Assembly: GCA_902557735.1 (NCBI GenBank)
Contig: CACEBC010000001.1
Coordinates: 39,063 to 103,062, forward strand
Direction of reading: 5' to 3'
DNA: 64,000 nucleotides
From: Porticoccaceae bacterium
GTDB lineage: Bacteria; Pseudomonadota; Gammaproteobacteria; Pseudomonadales; Porticoccaceae
Both the position numbers and the translations under genes were made by a program. A model generated the notes under the pieces. It did no database searches. It was given only the letters and a program-made list of their open reading frames with translations, and had not been told where the DNA came from. Of the stretch, positions 52,521 through 61,391 are shown piece after piece. The stretch's first letter is position 1. Each line of letters starts with the position of its first letter.

Positions 52521-53018
52521 AGTAGCGACCCCTTTTGGCATTATTCTAGATAAGGCTCGATTTTACCATGCACATTCCATCTAAGAAAATCAAAGCTCAA
52601 TTTCACTAGTTTTATTGGTTCAAACTCAAAACAAGATATCCCTCGAAATAAATTCTCATCTCTCTGCCCCAACAAACCGAGAAGAGTTCACAGCCAATGC
52701 ATTTATAGAACAAATACCTCTCACTTAAAAGCAATTGTCCGAATTTAACGGATCAAATTACGTAAGACTTATTTCTAAAGCGGTGGCTTTACGATGGGCT
52801 CTGTCTCAAGCATCAGTCATCGCATCGATAAAATTGCGTTGGGCGCGGGGGAACAGCACGAAATTAATAGCCTTTAAATCATTGAACAATTTTAAATCAG
52901 AGATCTAACCCATCTCTTCAAGTGAATAAAGAATTTAGTGGGTTATTTTGGTATTAATAATTTACAACCGGCAGGGCTGCTGAGATCAACTCCGAAAGGA
53001 TTTTCACCACCTAGTGCC
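52521..53018. other. Intergenic region, 498 bases, no recognised gene
   Basis: This A+T-rich stretch separates the cysteine-hydrolase unit from the end of the TIM-barrel gene. Short frames are present but none has both a ribosome-binding site and a protein-like composition. The 5' region of the cysteine hydrolase lies at its left end. No strong hairpin with a T run was seen. Confidence 0.5.
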
Positions 53019-53864
53019 TTATTCATTCATTAATTCCGACCAAGTGGCACGGATCCATTCACTAATTAATATGCTTTCGGCCCATCGATCAGATAGCTCT
53101 CTTTGCATCGCGTCTGTAATTGCGTATGGAGGTGGGCCGAGTTCCACCAAGAAACGTAAAGTTGCTTCCTCTGAGTTTCGAGACGACCATGTTTCAAATC
53201 CTTCTCTCCACCAGCTAAGAAACTGCTCAACCCAAGGCTTGTTCTGAGAAAACCCAAGAGCAATTTGAATTTGTTGATTGCTGGACACTCGACCCTGAAA
53301 AGAGTCAGACCGCTCAATGATTTGACTAAAAAGGTTTGCATCGGCAGTACTCAAAGGGATCTGTAATTCCCGATCAAGCACAAAGTGCGACAAATCAGCA
53401 CACAACCGTAAATCAGGAACCATCTTCAGAACCTCAAGCGTGAAGAACAAGTCATTAAGGGTGCTATTACGATGAGTTTCAAAAAGCACTGGGAATGAGA
53501 ATCCATCAGCAATATTCAGCCAACCCTGGATAAGCGGTAAGGCCTCGTGAGCAGTCAAAGGCATCACTCCGCCTATAATATTTACTTGAGTCGCGTTTAG
53601 TTCAGCGGCCATCTCAAGAAGCGGTTCTAGGGCGTCAAAGTCGTGGGGGAAAGCATTAATCATGCACTTTAAATCAAGTTCCTCAAATTGAGGCTTAAGT
53701 TTCAAGCAATCCTCAATTTCTGAGGTATTTGGATCTAGGCAGGCTCCGTCAAACTTTGTCTTCGAAATTCGCTCTAGATATGCTTCCGCAGGCTGCTCTG
53801 GTTGGCCGGGAATCCTGTTCTCCATAGCCCAGAGAGACTGATATATTTCAATTCGCTGTGTCAC
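53019..53864 (-). CDS. TIM-barrel protein, sugar-phosphate isomerase/epimerase-like
   Basis: A 281-residue protein that fits the xylose-isomerase-like TIM-barrel fold. Segments are IEIYQSLWAMENR, FDGACLDPNTSE, INAFPHDF, VNIIGGVMPLTAHEALPLI, FPVLFETHRNSTLNDLF and LRLCADLSHFV. The Glu in LFETHR and the Asp/His in ADLSHF are likely metal ligands. The start appears to be GTG at 53864, four bases after the desaturase stop; an ATG lies 13 codons further on. Such enzymes isomerise sugars or related polyols. Its link to the desaturase is unclear. Confidence 0.78.
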   Translation of the reverse strand: MTQRIEIYQSLWAMENRIPGQPEQPAEAYLERISKTKFDGACLDPNTSEIEDCLKLKPQFEELDLKCMINAFPHDFDALEPLLEMAAELNATQVNIIGGVMPLTAHEALPLIQGWLNIADGFSFPVLFETHRNSTLNDLFFTLEVLKMVPDLRLCADLSHFVLDRELQIPLSTADANLFSQIIERSDSFQGRVSSNQQIQIALGFSQNKPWVEQFLSWWREGFETWSSRNSEEATLRFLVELGPPPYAITDAMQRELSDRWAESILISEWIRATWSELMNE

Positions 53865-53867
53865 TTA

Positions 53868-54890
53868 CTAGAAAGAAGTTAGGAAGGAGGCAGCGTTTCC
53901 TCCAGTGAGTTGCGCTGATTGAGCCGCCTTCAGGAAATCAGCGCCGCTAACATGTTTTAGCCCAGGAGCGTCATGAAAAATTCGATAACGCCGATAACGG
54001 TGATACATTAATAACTGAGGCCAAAGTCTTATGACCGTATCCGGGTCATCTCCGAACATTTTGCGATGAAGTTGAGGCAGGTCGAACCATGGCGTGGTTG
54101 GTTTAGCATGATGCGCATTGTGGTAACCGAAATTCAATATCAGCCAATTCAAAAAGGGAAACCGCCAAGACAATATAGGGCTGAAAGTGTGCTCTTGTTC
54201 CCAAGCGAGATCACCTTTATGCTCGGAGACCTCATCTGTGTACATGTTAGTACGGTAGGGGTAATCATGTTCTAGTCCGTCAACAAACCGAAGGACAATG
54301 ATCATGATCATGTAAGCTAAAATATAGCCACCTAGGGCAGCCAGACTTGCATAGGCAACGCCAATTAGTAAAGCACTGCGCACCAAAATCACCGCAAGGT
54401 TCCGCTTCCATTGGTGACGACGTTGAGGGATCACAAACGCGGTAAAAACCATAATAGTATGCATTAGAATGTCATGTGCGGGAATATAAAACCATTCTAG
54501 AAGAACAGTAAGACGGTAAATTTTAGGGTGCTTTTTAAAAAACTCCTCATAGTCGAACCACACCACATCATCATTTTCTACGTGATGCCTAAAATGCTTC
54601 ATTCGAATATCTTCAACAGTTCCATAACACGAACCGCATATCCATCCCAATAAATTTGCCAGTTGCAAGTTGTGCCGGTTAACTTTGAAGAGGGTATTGT
54701 GCGCGCATTCATGAATGAGATAAGCCGCGATGATCATCCCGTGCCCAAGCATAATCACACCGGGCAAAAATCCCATCCAGCCGCCAAAAAACAGCAGAGA
54801 CCATCCCGCAAAGTAGGTGGCCAGAGCATAGAAAATGGCACCACTGTGCCAACGTCGGCCACGTGCAGTTTTGAAAGTCCAAGTGGACAT
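53868..54890 (-). CDS. Membrane fatty-acid desaturase
   Basis: A 340-residue integral membrane di-iron desaturase. The three His boxes are HECAH (60-64), HFRHH (99-103) and HNAHH (257-261), with pairs of hydrophobic helices between them. It inserts a double bond or hydroxyl into a fatty acyl chain or related lipid. The ATG at 54890 is preferred over a TTG 28 codons earlier, although GGGAG lies somewhat far (15 bases). It is followed closely by the TIM-barrel gene, and the P450 gene ends 131-215 bases upstream on the same strand. Redox partners for either are not adjacent. Confidence 0.9.
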   Translation of the reverse strand: MSTWTFKTARGRRWHSGAIFYALATYFAGWSLLFFGGWMGFLPGVIMLGHGMIIAAYLIHECAHNTLFKVNRHNLQLANLLGWICGSCYGTVEDIRMKHFRHHVENDDVVWFDYEEFFKKHPKIYRLTVLLEWFYIPAHDILMHTIMVFTAFVIPQRRHQWKRNLAVILVRSALLIGVAYASLAALGGYILAYMIMIIVLRFVDGLEHDYPYRTNMYTDEVSEHKGDLAWEQEHTFSPILSWRFPFLNWLILNFGYHNAHHAKPTTPWFDLPQLHRKMFGDDPDTVIRLWPQLLMYHRYRRYRIFHDAPGLKHVSGADFLKAAQSAQLTGGNAASFLTSF

Positions 54891-55105
54891 AAGATTTAGT
54901 CGCTTCTCCCTTACTAAATTAAAATGACATTCCACGAAAGCGATATGGTATAAATGGATGTCACTGATTTGCAACTGATTTTTATGTTCATAACCAATAA
55001 AAGCCTATTATGTTAAGTTTTTGAGTGCCACATCTTGGCTTGTTGGGGAAATAAAAGATACGGGCACAGAGTAGAACCATGGTATCGCGCTGTTTTTTAG
55101 CCGAT

Positions 55106-56467
55106 TTATGGGCGCCTCTCTAATCTCACTGAAATCCCATATTTTGGCCTAGTGGTTAGACTCATCAGAGGCTCTATCTTGGCACCATTAACGACGTTTA
55201 GGCGAAATTTTTGGGTTACCATTGCCGTAATAAAAACTGCCTCCATAAGAGCAAAGTTATTACCCAGACAGATTCTGGGTCCCCCGCCAAATGGAATGTA
55301 TGCAAAGGAATGTTGTTCTCGATGAGATTCTTGATCAAATCTATGCGGATCGAAAAGTTCAGGGTGGCTCCAAAAATCCGGGTGTCGATGCAGCAAGTAA
55401 GGGCTAAAAAATAAGTCGGATCCCCCTTCTATGTGATATTCGCCGAGTTTATGATCCCTCTCAACATTTCGGGGTAATATTGGCACCGGCGGATACAGAC
55501 GCATGGTTTCCTTAAAAACCTTTAGGCAATAGCTGAGATTGGGGTAATCCGAGGCGTTCGGTGCTCTTTTGCCGAGGACGGCGTCAACCTCGCGTTCGAG
55601 ATTGGTTCTTACGACGGTTTGCCGGGGCAAGATGCTCCAGAGCCACGACAGCGCATTGGCTGTAGTTTCGTGACCCGCAATAAACATGGTCATGGCTTCG
55701 TTTCGCAATTCATCATCTGTCAATGGTTGTCCAGTTTCACCATCCGTTGCTTCCATTAACATCTGTAACAAATCCATTGGTTCATCGTTAGATGCTCTCC
55801 GATGGCGGATAATTCGGAAAATTATCTTGTCTAACTTGTCGATATATCCCTGATAATTTTTATTGCTTGACAACGGCAAAGCAGAGAGCCACTGAAACGG
55901 CAGGATAGCCCGCCGATTAGTCGCTGCAAGTAGTGGTGGAAACGTTGCTCCAACGGTTTGGAGGTCCTCATCGGACAATGCTGTACTAAATAATGCCTTT
56001 ACCACTATTTGCAGCGTAACCTGCATCATTGCATCGGTTAAGTCAATCACCTTTCCGGCGTCACAGTCGGTCTCCCACTGAGCGAGCATTTTTTCTATGG
56101 TCTCTGTCATGAGATTAGAGAGGATAGCTATTTGACTCTTATGAAAATAGGGCTGCACCAGCAAACGTTTGCGCTTCCATTCATCACCAACGGAGGTAAA
56201 TGTGCTCTCGCCCAAGACTTCTTTGACAATCTTAAAACTGATGGTTTTCTTAGTATAATTGGCGCTGCTATTAGTCAGGACTTCTTTGATCAACTCGGGA
56301 TGATTGATAAAGTAAGCTCGCTTCTTTAACAGCTTAAAAGTGACAATGTCGCCATATGTATCTATAAGAGATTGCAACCAGTCGATGCGGTTATGACTGG
56401 CGAAATGCAAAAGGCTACCGATAAATGGGTAGCCTTTTGGACCGAGCGGCACAACTCTCAACTTCAT
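55106..56467 (-). CDS. Cytochrome P450
   Basis: A 453-residue cytochrome P450. The O2-activation helix reads FIAGHETTANALSW, the ExxR motif is in KETMRLYPPVP, and the haem loop FGGGPRICLG carries the thiolate Cys400. The start of the protein (PLGPKGYPFIGSLLHF) is typical of fatty-acid-hydroxylase-like P450s of the CYP102-CYP4 side. It inserts oxygen into an unactivated C-H bond. No membrane anchor is evident. The desaturase downstream suggests a lipid or terpenoid substrate, but this is inference. A ferredoxin gene lies 2.3 kb away. Confidence 0.95.
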   Translation of the reverse strand: MKLRVVPLGPKGYPFIGSLLHFASHNRIDWLQSLIDTYGDIVTFKLLKKRAYFINHPELIKEVLTNSSANYTKKTISFKIVKEVLGESTFTSVGDEWKRKRLLVQPYFHKSQIAILSNLMTETIEKMLAQWETDCDAGKVIDLTDAMMQVTLQIVVKALFSTALSDEDLQTVGATFPPLLAATNRRAILPFQWLSALPLSSNKNYQGYIDKLDKIIFRIIRHRRASNDEPMDLLQMLMEATDGETGQPLTDDELRNEAMTMFIAGHETTANALSWLWSILPRQTVVRTNLEREVDAVLGKRAPNASDYPNLSYCLKVFKETMRLYPPVPILPRNVERDHKLGEYHIEGGSDLFFSPYLLHRHPDFWSHPELFDPHRFDQESHREQHSFAYIPFGGGPRICLGNNFALMEAVFITAMVTQKFRLNVVNGAKIEPLMSLTTRPKYGISVRLERRP

Positions 56468-56642
56468 GATAAATTCTTCTCAGTTTCCAAGCTTTTTTCT
56501 GCAAACACGCTTCAATTAAACAAGATCTTTCAAAGGCGTAAAGGAAAGGGTCTCGAATGATCCTCTCTTTCCAGTATTCACAAAACCGATGTTTCAAAAT
56601 TTTTAATGCTCACCTCGTGATGGCCATCTAAAATCGAGAAAG

Positions 56643-57032
56643 CTACAAAATATGCATCGAACAAATCTTGTTGCCAGCTGGATCCTCAAGATATGCCAAG
56701 TAAAAGCTCATTGGTGCTTCGCCTCTGGGCCCCGGCGGATCCTCAATAGCGATTCCACCATTTTCAAGACCAGCCTTGTGCCATGCTTCTACCTTTTCAG
56801 AACTATCAGCTTTGAAGCCGATAGTACAACCATTGCCATGACTGGCCGGCTCATTATTTATTGGTTCTGTTATCACAAAAATTGATCCTTCGTGGAAGTA
56901 GAGATAACGCATATGCCCTTTATCATTCGGATTGGGCACCCCTGGTTTAGCCCCTAACTCCCCTAAAACAGCATCATAAAACCTTTTTGATTCTTCTATA
57001 TTCCTTGCGCCCAACACAATGTGGCTGAACAT
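56643..57032 (-). CDS. VOC/glyoxalase family protein
   Basis: A 129-residue vicinal-oxygen-chelate protein. HIVLGARNIEESKRFYDAVLG opens the first module and HKAGLENGGIAIEDPPGPRG and YLAYLEDPAGNKI the second, with His and Glu candidates for metal binding. AGGAG lies 8 bases before the ATG at 57032, which is why this start is preferred over upstream codons of the same frame. Members act as glyoxalases, dioxygenases or resistance proteins; the role here is unknown. The exported hypothetical gene ends about 97 bases upstream. Confidence 0.88.
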   Translation of the reverse strand: MFSHIVLGARNIEESKRFYDAVLGELGAKPGVPNPNDKGHMRYLYFHEGSIFVITEPINNEPASHGNGCTIGFKADSSEKVEAWHKAGLENGGIAIEDPPGPRGEAPMSFYLAYLEDPAGNKICSMHIL

Positions 57033-57128
57033 AAGCATTTCTCCTATGTAACTAAAAACTTGTTTTGCGATATTATTTTTGCGTTTAAACAATTCCAAGC
57101 AACTCCACCTTGGGGAGTTTCCCACCAG

Positions 57129-57803
57129 TTAATTGGAAGTAAATGTCTCAATAGCATTCTCTCCGTTAACTTGAATTGTAACAACCCTTGCGGTCTTTAG
57201 ATTTTCAAGGCTATACACTGCGGCAGCCGCCGAGGTAGCAATTGAGGCTGCTTGCGTGGCCACTATCGCTCCGGAGGCGGCGCTCATGCCAGTAGCTGCC
57301 CCAGCAATAGTCAACGCGGATCCAAGAAAGCTCCTGCGTTGTTGATTGTTCCAGACGAGAAACCTATATGATTTGGGCCGTCCAGTGTAAGGATCGATAT
57401 AACTGGTAATCGTAGCAGGTTGCGATGGGGGACCCAGCAACATTAGGGCGAACTCAGACGGCATCCCGGGAATTAGGTTGCTTGCCATAAAACTTTTCAG
57501 ATGAGTTCCCTCATAACGACCTTTAAAGTCCTCAACATTTTCAATACACGTTGAAAAATCAGAGAATTTCGTCAGCCGCTCAAAATCCTCTGCTGCCATT
57601 TTTGCTTTTGGCCAACTTTTATTAATATCTCGCAGGATAACCTTCCCACGACTTTCTTTTATAGTAATTGGTGTACAAGAGGGCATCGCGCCTTTTTTGG
57701 TAACTAAAGAGTTACTCATGAAGCTCACATCTCCCTCAGCACCTGCGAGGGAGACCCAGATTACAGAAATCAACAAGAATAGGGTACTTATAAAATGTAC
57801 CAT
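57129..57803 (-). CDS. Exported hypothetical protein
   Basis: A 224-residue protein without a recognised family. A signal peptide is clear (residues 1-22, VHFISTLFLLISVIWVSLAG then AEG). The middle region PGMPSEFALMLLGPPSQPATI and the following YRFLVWN recall small lipoprotein-like domains that pair a LLGPP turn with a Y-x-W strand (SmpA/BamE-like), which is weak evidence. A hydrophobic Ala/Gly-rich stretch near residues 165-195 could be a second membrane segment. The ATG is chosen for the AAAGGAG upstream. It is probably periplasmic. Confidence 0.7.
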   Translation of the reverse strand: MVHFISTLFLLISVIWVSLAGAEGDVSFMSNSLVTKKGAMPSCTPITIKESRGKVILRDINKSWPKAKMAAEDFERLTKFSDFSTCIENVEDFKGRYEGTHLKSFMASNLIPGMPSEFALMLLGPPSQPATITSYIDPYTGRPKSYRFLVWNNQQRRSFLGSALTIAGAATGMSAASGAIVATQAASIATSAAAAVYSLENLKTARVVTIQVNGENAIETFTSN

Positions 57804-58311
57804 AGAAGATTCTCCTTTATAACGGACGTTACCCTGCAACTTAACTTTGAGAACAGTCGGTCACGAAATTCAATTAAGAAAAAACTTTCAATTTATTACA
57901 GCTTTTAACAGAAAACAATCAACAGCTTAATCATAAGCTCTGATCCAGACAATAAACCTCCAATAATTTTCTTATTTCTGGCATCTGATCTCAGGAGCTG
58001 TTTTTGCTGCCGGTACAGACCGACCTTCAGATGCAGAGTAAAAAATGAACGTCTTTTATTGAACGCGTTCTTCCTTTTGCTTAGGCCTTCTTGTTTTATA
58101 TAAAACTTGAGCATATCAGGCGACGATGATAACGCTCTGATGATAATGCTGGTCTTTATTTAATCAGCTTGTTATGTGACTCAATCAAACTAAATTGATC
58201 GTAAATCACCAATGGCAGTGCTTCGCTCGCGGCAGCGGAGAAAGCACCCTGAGAGCCTCTAGCGCTAGAACTCTTGCACCTTGAAATCAATTGCGTCATA
58301 GTGCCACTTAA
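57804..58311. other. Intergenic region, 508 bases
   Basis: This stretch lies between the exported hypothetical gene and the CoA-binding gene. A 69-codon minus-strand frame (57905-58114) is open but rich in Lys/Arg, without a ribosome-binding site, and is not taken as a gene. No RNA gene or strong terminator was recognised. Confidence 0.5.
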
Positions 58312-58770
58312 TCAGATTCCCAGGTGCAACTTTGGCTTCCAAAAAGGCCTAAACAACTCAATCTTTGGGCATCGGTTCATTACAACTTTCATTCCGCCAT
58401 CCTCCGCTATCCTAGCGGCTCGTTCATTATAAACACCGATCTGACTCCATAGAACTTTTGCACCGATTTCTACTGCCTCCTGGGCGATGCCAGCCAGATC
58501 CTCTGAACGTCGAAATACCTCAACCATATGGACCGGTCGGTCGATTGCACTGAGTGATGGATAAACTTTTAGACCCCGAATTTCCTCTAGACTTTCGCGC
58601 GGGTTTACTGGAATCATTTCATAGCCTGTCTCGTGAAGTACACGTAAGACCCCATAGCTAAATTTAGTCTTGTCAGGACTGGCTCCGACCATAGCAATGG
58701 TTTTTACAGCTGATAGAATTTCTTGTAAATAATCATCACTGTAAGGTTTTTTGTGATTCATATAGGCCAT
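58312..58770 (-). CDS. CoA-binding protein, YccU-like
   Basis: A 152-residue Rossmann-fold CoA-binding protein. AMVGASPDKTKFSYGVLRVL near the N-terminus, YEMIPVNPRESLEEIRGLKVYPS and the late VMNRCPKIE fit the CoA_binding_2 family. Its role is not established; it may sense or bind CoA or acyl-CoA. The ATG at 58770 has AAGGAGG 6 bases upstream. The ferredoxin stop lies immediately before (TGAAATG), so it is the third gene of the SBP56 operon. Confidence 0.88.
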   Translation of the reverse strand: MAYMNHKKPYSDDYLQEILSAVKTIAMVGASPDKTKFSYGVLRVLHETGYEMIPVNPRESLEEIRGLKVYPSLSAIDRPVHMVEVFRRSEDLAGIAQEAVEIGAKVLWSQIGVYNERAARIAEDGGMKVVMNRCPKIELFRPFWKPKLHLGI

Positions 58771-58771
58771 T

Positions 58772-59137
58772 TCAGGCCTCCTTGGGTGCGCCAACGTCAG
58801 CCCTCAAGTCTTGCGGCGCCAGTGGCTCAAGAAAAGGGTTACGATAAAGTAGATCATGACTTTCCATACCAATGTCTATGGAACAATCAGTTTTTGCGCC
58901 AACGACACAAAGAATTATATAGCCATTGTCTATCTGACGATTATTCAATGCCACCTGAGCACTTTGATCAATAGTGCCCTCGATGAGCTTAGCAGCGCAG
59001 GTAATGCAACCACCGTAACGGCAACCATATGGGAGGTCGACACCATGATCAAGCAACTCATCTAGCAATGATCGCCGGCACATCACCTTGTACCGAGCAT
59101 TGTCACGGTTGGTAAGCGTGATGGTCATCATAACCAA
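58772..59137 (-). CDS. Plant-type [2Fe-2S] ferredoxin
   Basis: A 121-residue ferredoxin with the plant-type cluster motif: Cys39, Cys44, Cys47 and Cys77 (C-x4-C-x2-C-x29-C) in YGCRYGGCITCAAK and IILCVV. The C-terminal tail of about 30 residues is longer than usual. It overlaps the SBP56 gene by 10 bases and ends 1 base before the CoA-binding gene start, so co-translation is likely. It could move electrons to or from the SBP56-type oxidase or a distant oxygenase such as the P450 or Rieske enzyme. Confidence 0.92.
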   Translation of the reverse strand: MVMMTITLTNRDNARYKVMCRRSLLDELLDHGVDLPYGCRYGGCITCAAKLIEGTIDQSAQVALNNRQIDNGYIILCVVGAKTDCSIDIGMESHDLLYRNPFLEPLAPQDLRADVGAPKEA

Positions 59138-60477
59138 ATATCGCTAGTGCAATCGCCACCGGGATACCGAGTCTCATGGCAACGCGATGGACCATTTGGT
59201 TCCTTGCCAAAATCTATAATAAAATTAGGGTCAATCTGCATTCCGCCATTTTCGACATCGCAATTCACCATCAACATACAACCGCCATTGACACGAATTT
59301 CTGGATAGAATTGGTTATCCCATGTGCTGAAAAGCGATGTGGTAACGTAAAGCCTCTTGCCGTCAAGAGATAGCTGGATCATTTGTGGCCCGCCATTCAC
59401 TTGTACTCCATTCACTTTAGGGTTCTTATTCAACACGCCACCCATCCAGACCTGACCAGTAAGCTTTGGGTTATGAGGGTCTGAAATGTCATATTGACGG
59501 ATATCTCCATGCAACCAGTTACAGAAATACAAGTATTTATCGTCCATGGACAATAGGATCACTGAGATTATACCGGGGACCGGAATCGGCCACTCAGGGT
59601 GCAGTTCGTTGTCGACATCAATAATCTTTTCCCACTGCCACTCATCGGAATCGTCCTTCCACCAATGAATAATATTGGCGGAGAGTGCCGCACCGCAGAA
59701 ACCATGAGTGCTGTCCGGGTTATGGTGAAAACGCACTTCGAGGGGGATCAAACCATCCTCGCCAAGGTAGAAGGTTTGTTTCGGTACTCGCTTCTCAAAA
59801 TCCCAAAGATGTATGCGGCGCCCATATTTCAGATGACCCACTTCCTCTAGATCAAACCCAGGCATAAACGTATTAGGAGCAGCCCACTCTGAGGATGCCA
59901 TAACATTGTGGCGGGGCTGGTACCAGAAGTCGTAGCCAAATGGGATGTCCCCCATCGAATTTTCCCAGCGACCCAAGATATTGAATTCCTTATCGAGGTG
60001 AAGATAGCCACCCGGCGCCTCGCCTCGTGAGTCGCCTAGCATTGAGATAATGATTTCTGATCTCAGGCAATGGATAGTATGCGGCGCCGAGAGACCGGTC
60101 TTCGCTTTGATCTCGACTCCCTCGATGATTTTATGCAACCTCGGTGCACGCGGATTAGACGCCGTATCGATAATATGGATATTAGATGATCTTACCCCGG
60201 GAACCAGCAAATAGCTTCTACTCATCGAATTATCATCGAAACACGATGAGCAAGCATTCCACCCCATATGATGCAATTCATCACCGATGCCCGGCATCTC
60301 TAACCGGTGAATAACCTCGGAATACGTTGCACTGTCCGGATCGGAATCGATGGTACACAAATAATCGGGTTGCTGTATACCAGTGCCCGTATAGATGGCA
60401 ATGGTATACAGAATCTTCTCTCGAGGCGCCTTGATCGCTTCAGCAGGACTGGCATAACCTGGACCGCAACACTCCAT
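59128..60477 (-). CDS. SBP56 family protein, methanethiol oxidase candidate
   Basis: A 449-residue protein of the selenium-binding-protein/methanethiol-oxidase family, a beta-propeller. The N-terminal ECCGPGYASPAEA is the family hallmark, WNACSSCF near residue 78 gives the CSSC motif, and HTIHCL and HHNPDSTHGFCGAAL carry candidate metal ligands. Family enzymes oxidise methanethiol to formaldehyde, sulfide and peroxide, and copper has been reported in characterised bacterial members. No signal peptide is evident, in contrast to exported MtoX. GGAG lies 8 bases before the ATG. It leads the SBP56-ferredoxin-CoA-binding operon. Confidence 0.92.
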   Translation of the reverse strand: MECCGPGYASPAEAIKAPREKILYTIAIYTGTGIQQPDYLCTIDSDPDSATYSEVIHRLEMPGIGDELHHMGWNACSSCFDDNSMSRSYLLVPGVRSSNIHIIDTASNPRAPRLHKIIEGVEIKAKTGLSAPHTIHCLRSEIIISMLGDSRGEAPGGYLHLDKEFNILGRWENSMGDIPFGYDFWYQPRHNVMASSEWAAPNTFMPGFDLEEVGHLKYGRRIHLWDFEKRVPKQTFYLGEDGLIPLEVRFHHNPDSTHGFCGAALSANIIHWWKDDSDEWQWEKIIDVDNELHPEWPIPVPGIISVILLSMDDKYLYFCNWLHGDIRQYDISDPHNPKLTGQVWMGGVLNKNPKVNGVQVNGGPQMIQLSLDGKRLYVTTSLFSTWDNQFYPEIRVNGGCMLMVNCDVENGGMQIDPNFIIDFGKEPNGPSRCHETRYPGGDCTSDIWL

Positions 60478-60779
60478 TCGAGAAACTCCACTTTGAAAAA
60501 ACTTAACTATTCGCGCATATTACTTTCTTCGCTAACCTCACTCAATCAATTAGCAGCTATTAGATCTTTCGTTGAAATAGTTTTGAGACACATCTCTAAA
60601 TTATTTTTGTCTTTTTTTCGAAATATTACTCAAAACCAATGCGTCGTATTTATTCTCTTCAAAAATCATGCGTATGAATTCTGACTCACCACTTAGTTTT
60701 AAAATTCATTCCAAGGCTGTTCCACAGAGCAGAGCGCCCCGCTCTTGACAATGATAATTCTTTATATACCATACCCCCT
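60478..60779. other. Divergent region between SBP56 operon and metal operon
   Basis: These 302 bases carry the ribosome-binding site of the SBP56 gene at the left end and the promoter/operator of the metal operon at the right end. The centre is A+T-rich and shows no gene. Coordinated control of the two divergent operons is possible but unproven. Confidence 0.6.
60745..60772 (+). promoter_or_regulatory. Sigma-70-type promoter of the metal operon
   Basis: A consensus -35 TTGACA (60745-60750) is followed, after a 16-base spacer, by TACCAT (60767-60772), a four-of-six match to the -10 box. Transcription would start near 60779-60780, inside the CsoR-type operator and at the ATG of the first gene. 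Repression by operator occlusion is the obvious model. Confidence 0.55.
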
Positions 60780-60787
60780 ATGGGTAT
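60771..60787. promoter_or_regulatory. CsoR-family operator
   Basis: ATACCC (60771-60776) and GGGTAT (60782-60787) form perfect inverted arms around CCTAT. G/C tracts flanked by TA ends are the known shape of CsoR/RcnR-family operators. It overlaps the promoter end and the first start codon of the operon that also encodes a CsoR-family protein, which makes autoregulation likely. Confidence 0.75.
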
Positions 60788-61382
60788 AAGACTAGCGCCA
60801 ATACTAATATTTTTGATTGCAATTGACCTTGAGGCAAGACCTATCTCATATTCAGGAGCATCAACGCTAATGGCCTTTTCGGACACCATGAAAAACTCTG
60901 TCTACTACCATTACTCACCATCTTATAAGTACTCCTTGGGAGTTGAACTTGTCAGGGATAAGGTTCAAAAGAAAGAATATGCTTTTTTTAGATTCACATC
61001 CTTATTGAATCGCAAGAATACTAAGCGGTCGCAACGAAATCTGTATTTTCAATCAGGCATCAGTTTTAATGAATCCCGAAACCGTTTCTACGGAATCCAC
61101 GGAGACTGGGAAACTAGGAGGTGGTATACGGGTTTCAATTATAAAAAAATCGATACTGGCGCAGTCATTTACACAGATCAATTCTATCAATTTGGAGTGG
61201 CCCCATATGTCGGAGAGTATGGTGATCTCCACTCATGGGTTATGATCAAAACCAGAAAGAACTTTTTGGAGAGCGATTGGTCAACTTATCCGGTACTGAA
61301 ATTTTTCAAAGGCAATGCACTCATTGAGCTGGGCTACAGCAAACAATCTCATTGGGATGCCCACTTAATGTATCGGTTTTAG
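60780..61382 (+). CDS. Exported beta-rich protein, outer-membrane-like, first gene of metal operon
   Basis: A 200-residue protein of no recognised family. The N-terminus IRLAPILIFLIAIDLEARP fits a short signal peptide. The rest alternates short beta-strand-like stretches rich in Tyr/Trp/Phe (SVYYHYSPSYKYSLGVE, NRFYGIHGDWETRRWYTGFN, HSWVMIKTRKNF) and ends in HLMYRF with a C-terminal Phe, as in outer-membrane barrels of 8-10 strands. The ATG lies inside the operator and about at the predicted transcription start, so the mRNA may be leaderless. It is followed after 9 bases by the HMA gene. A role in metal passage across the outer membrane is inferred. Confidence 0.75.
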   Translation: MGIRLAPILIFLIAIDLEARPISYSGASTLMAFSDTMKNSVYYHYSPSYKYSLGVELVRDKVQKKEYAFFRFTSLLNRKNTKRSQRNLYFQSGISFNESRNRFYGIHGDWETRRWYTGFNYKKIDTGAVIYTDQFYQFGVAPYVGEYGDLHSWVMIKTRKNFLESDWSTYPVLKFFKGNALIELGYSKQSHWDAHLMYRF

Positions 61383-61391
61383 GAAGTTTTT

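Noticed and set aside
57905..58114. 69-codon minus-strand open frame
   Set aside because: No ribosome-binding site, strongly basic composition and no recognisable motif; probably chance in A+T-rich DNA.
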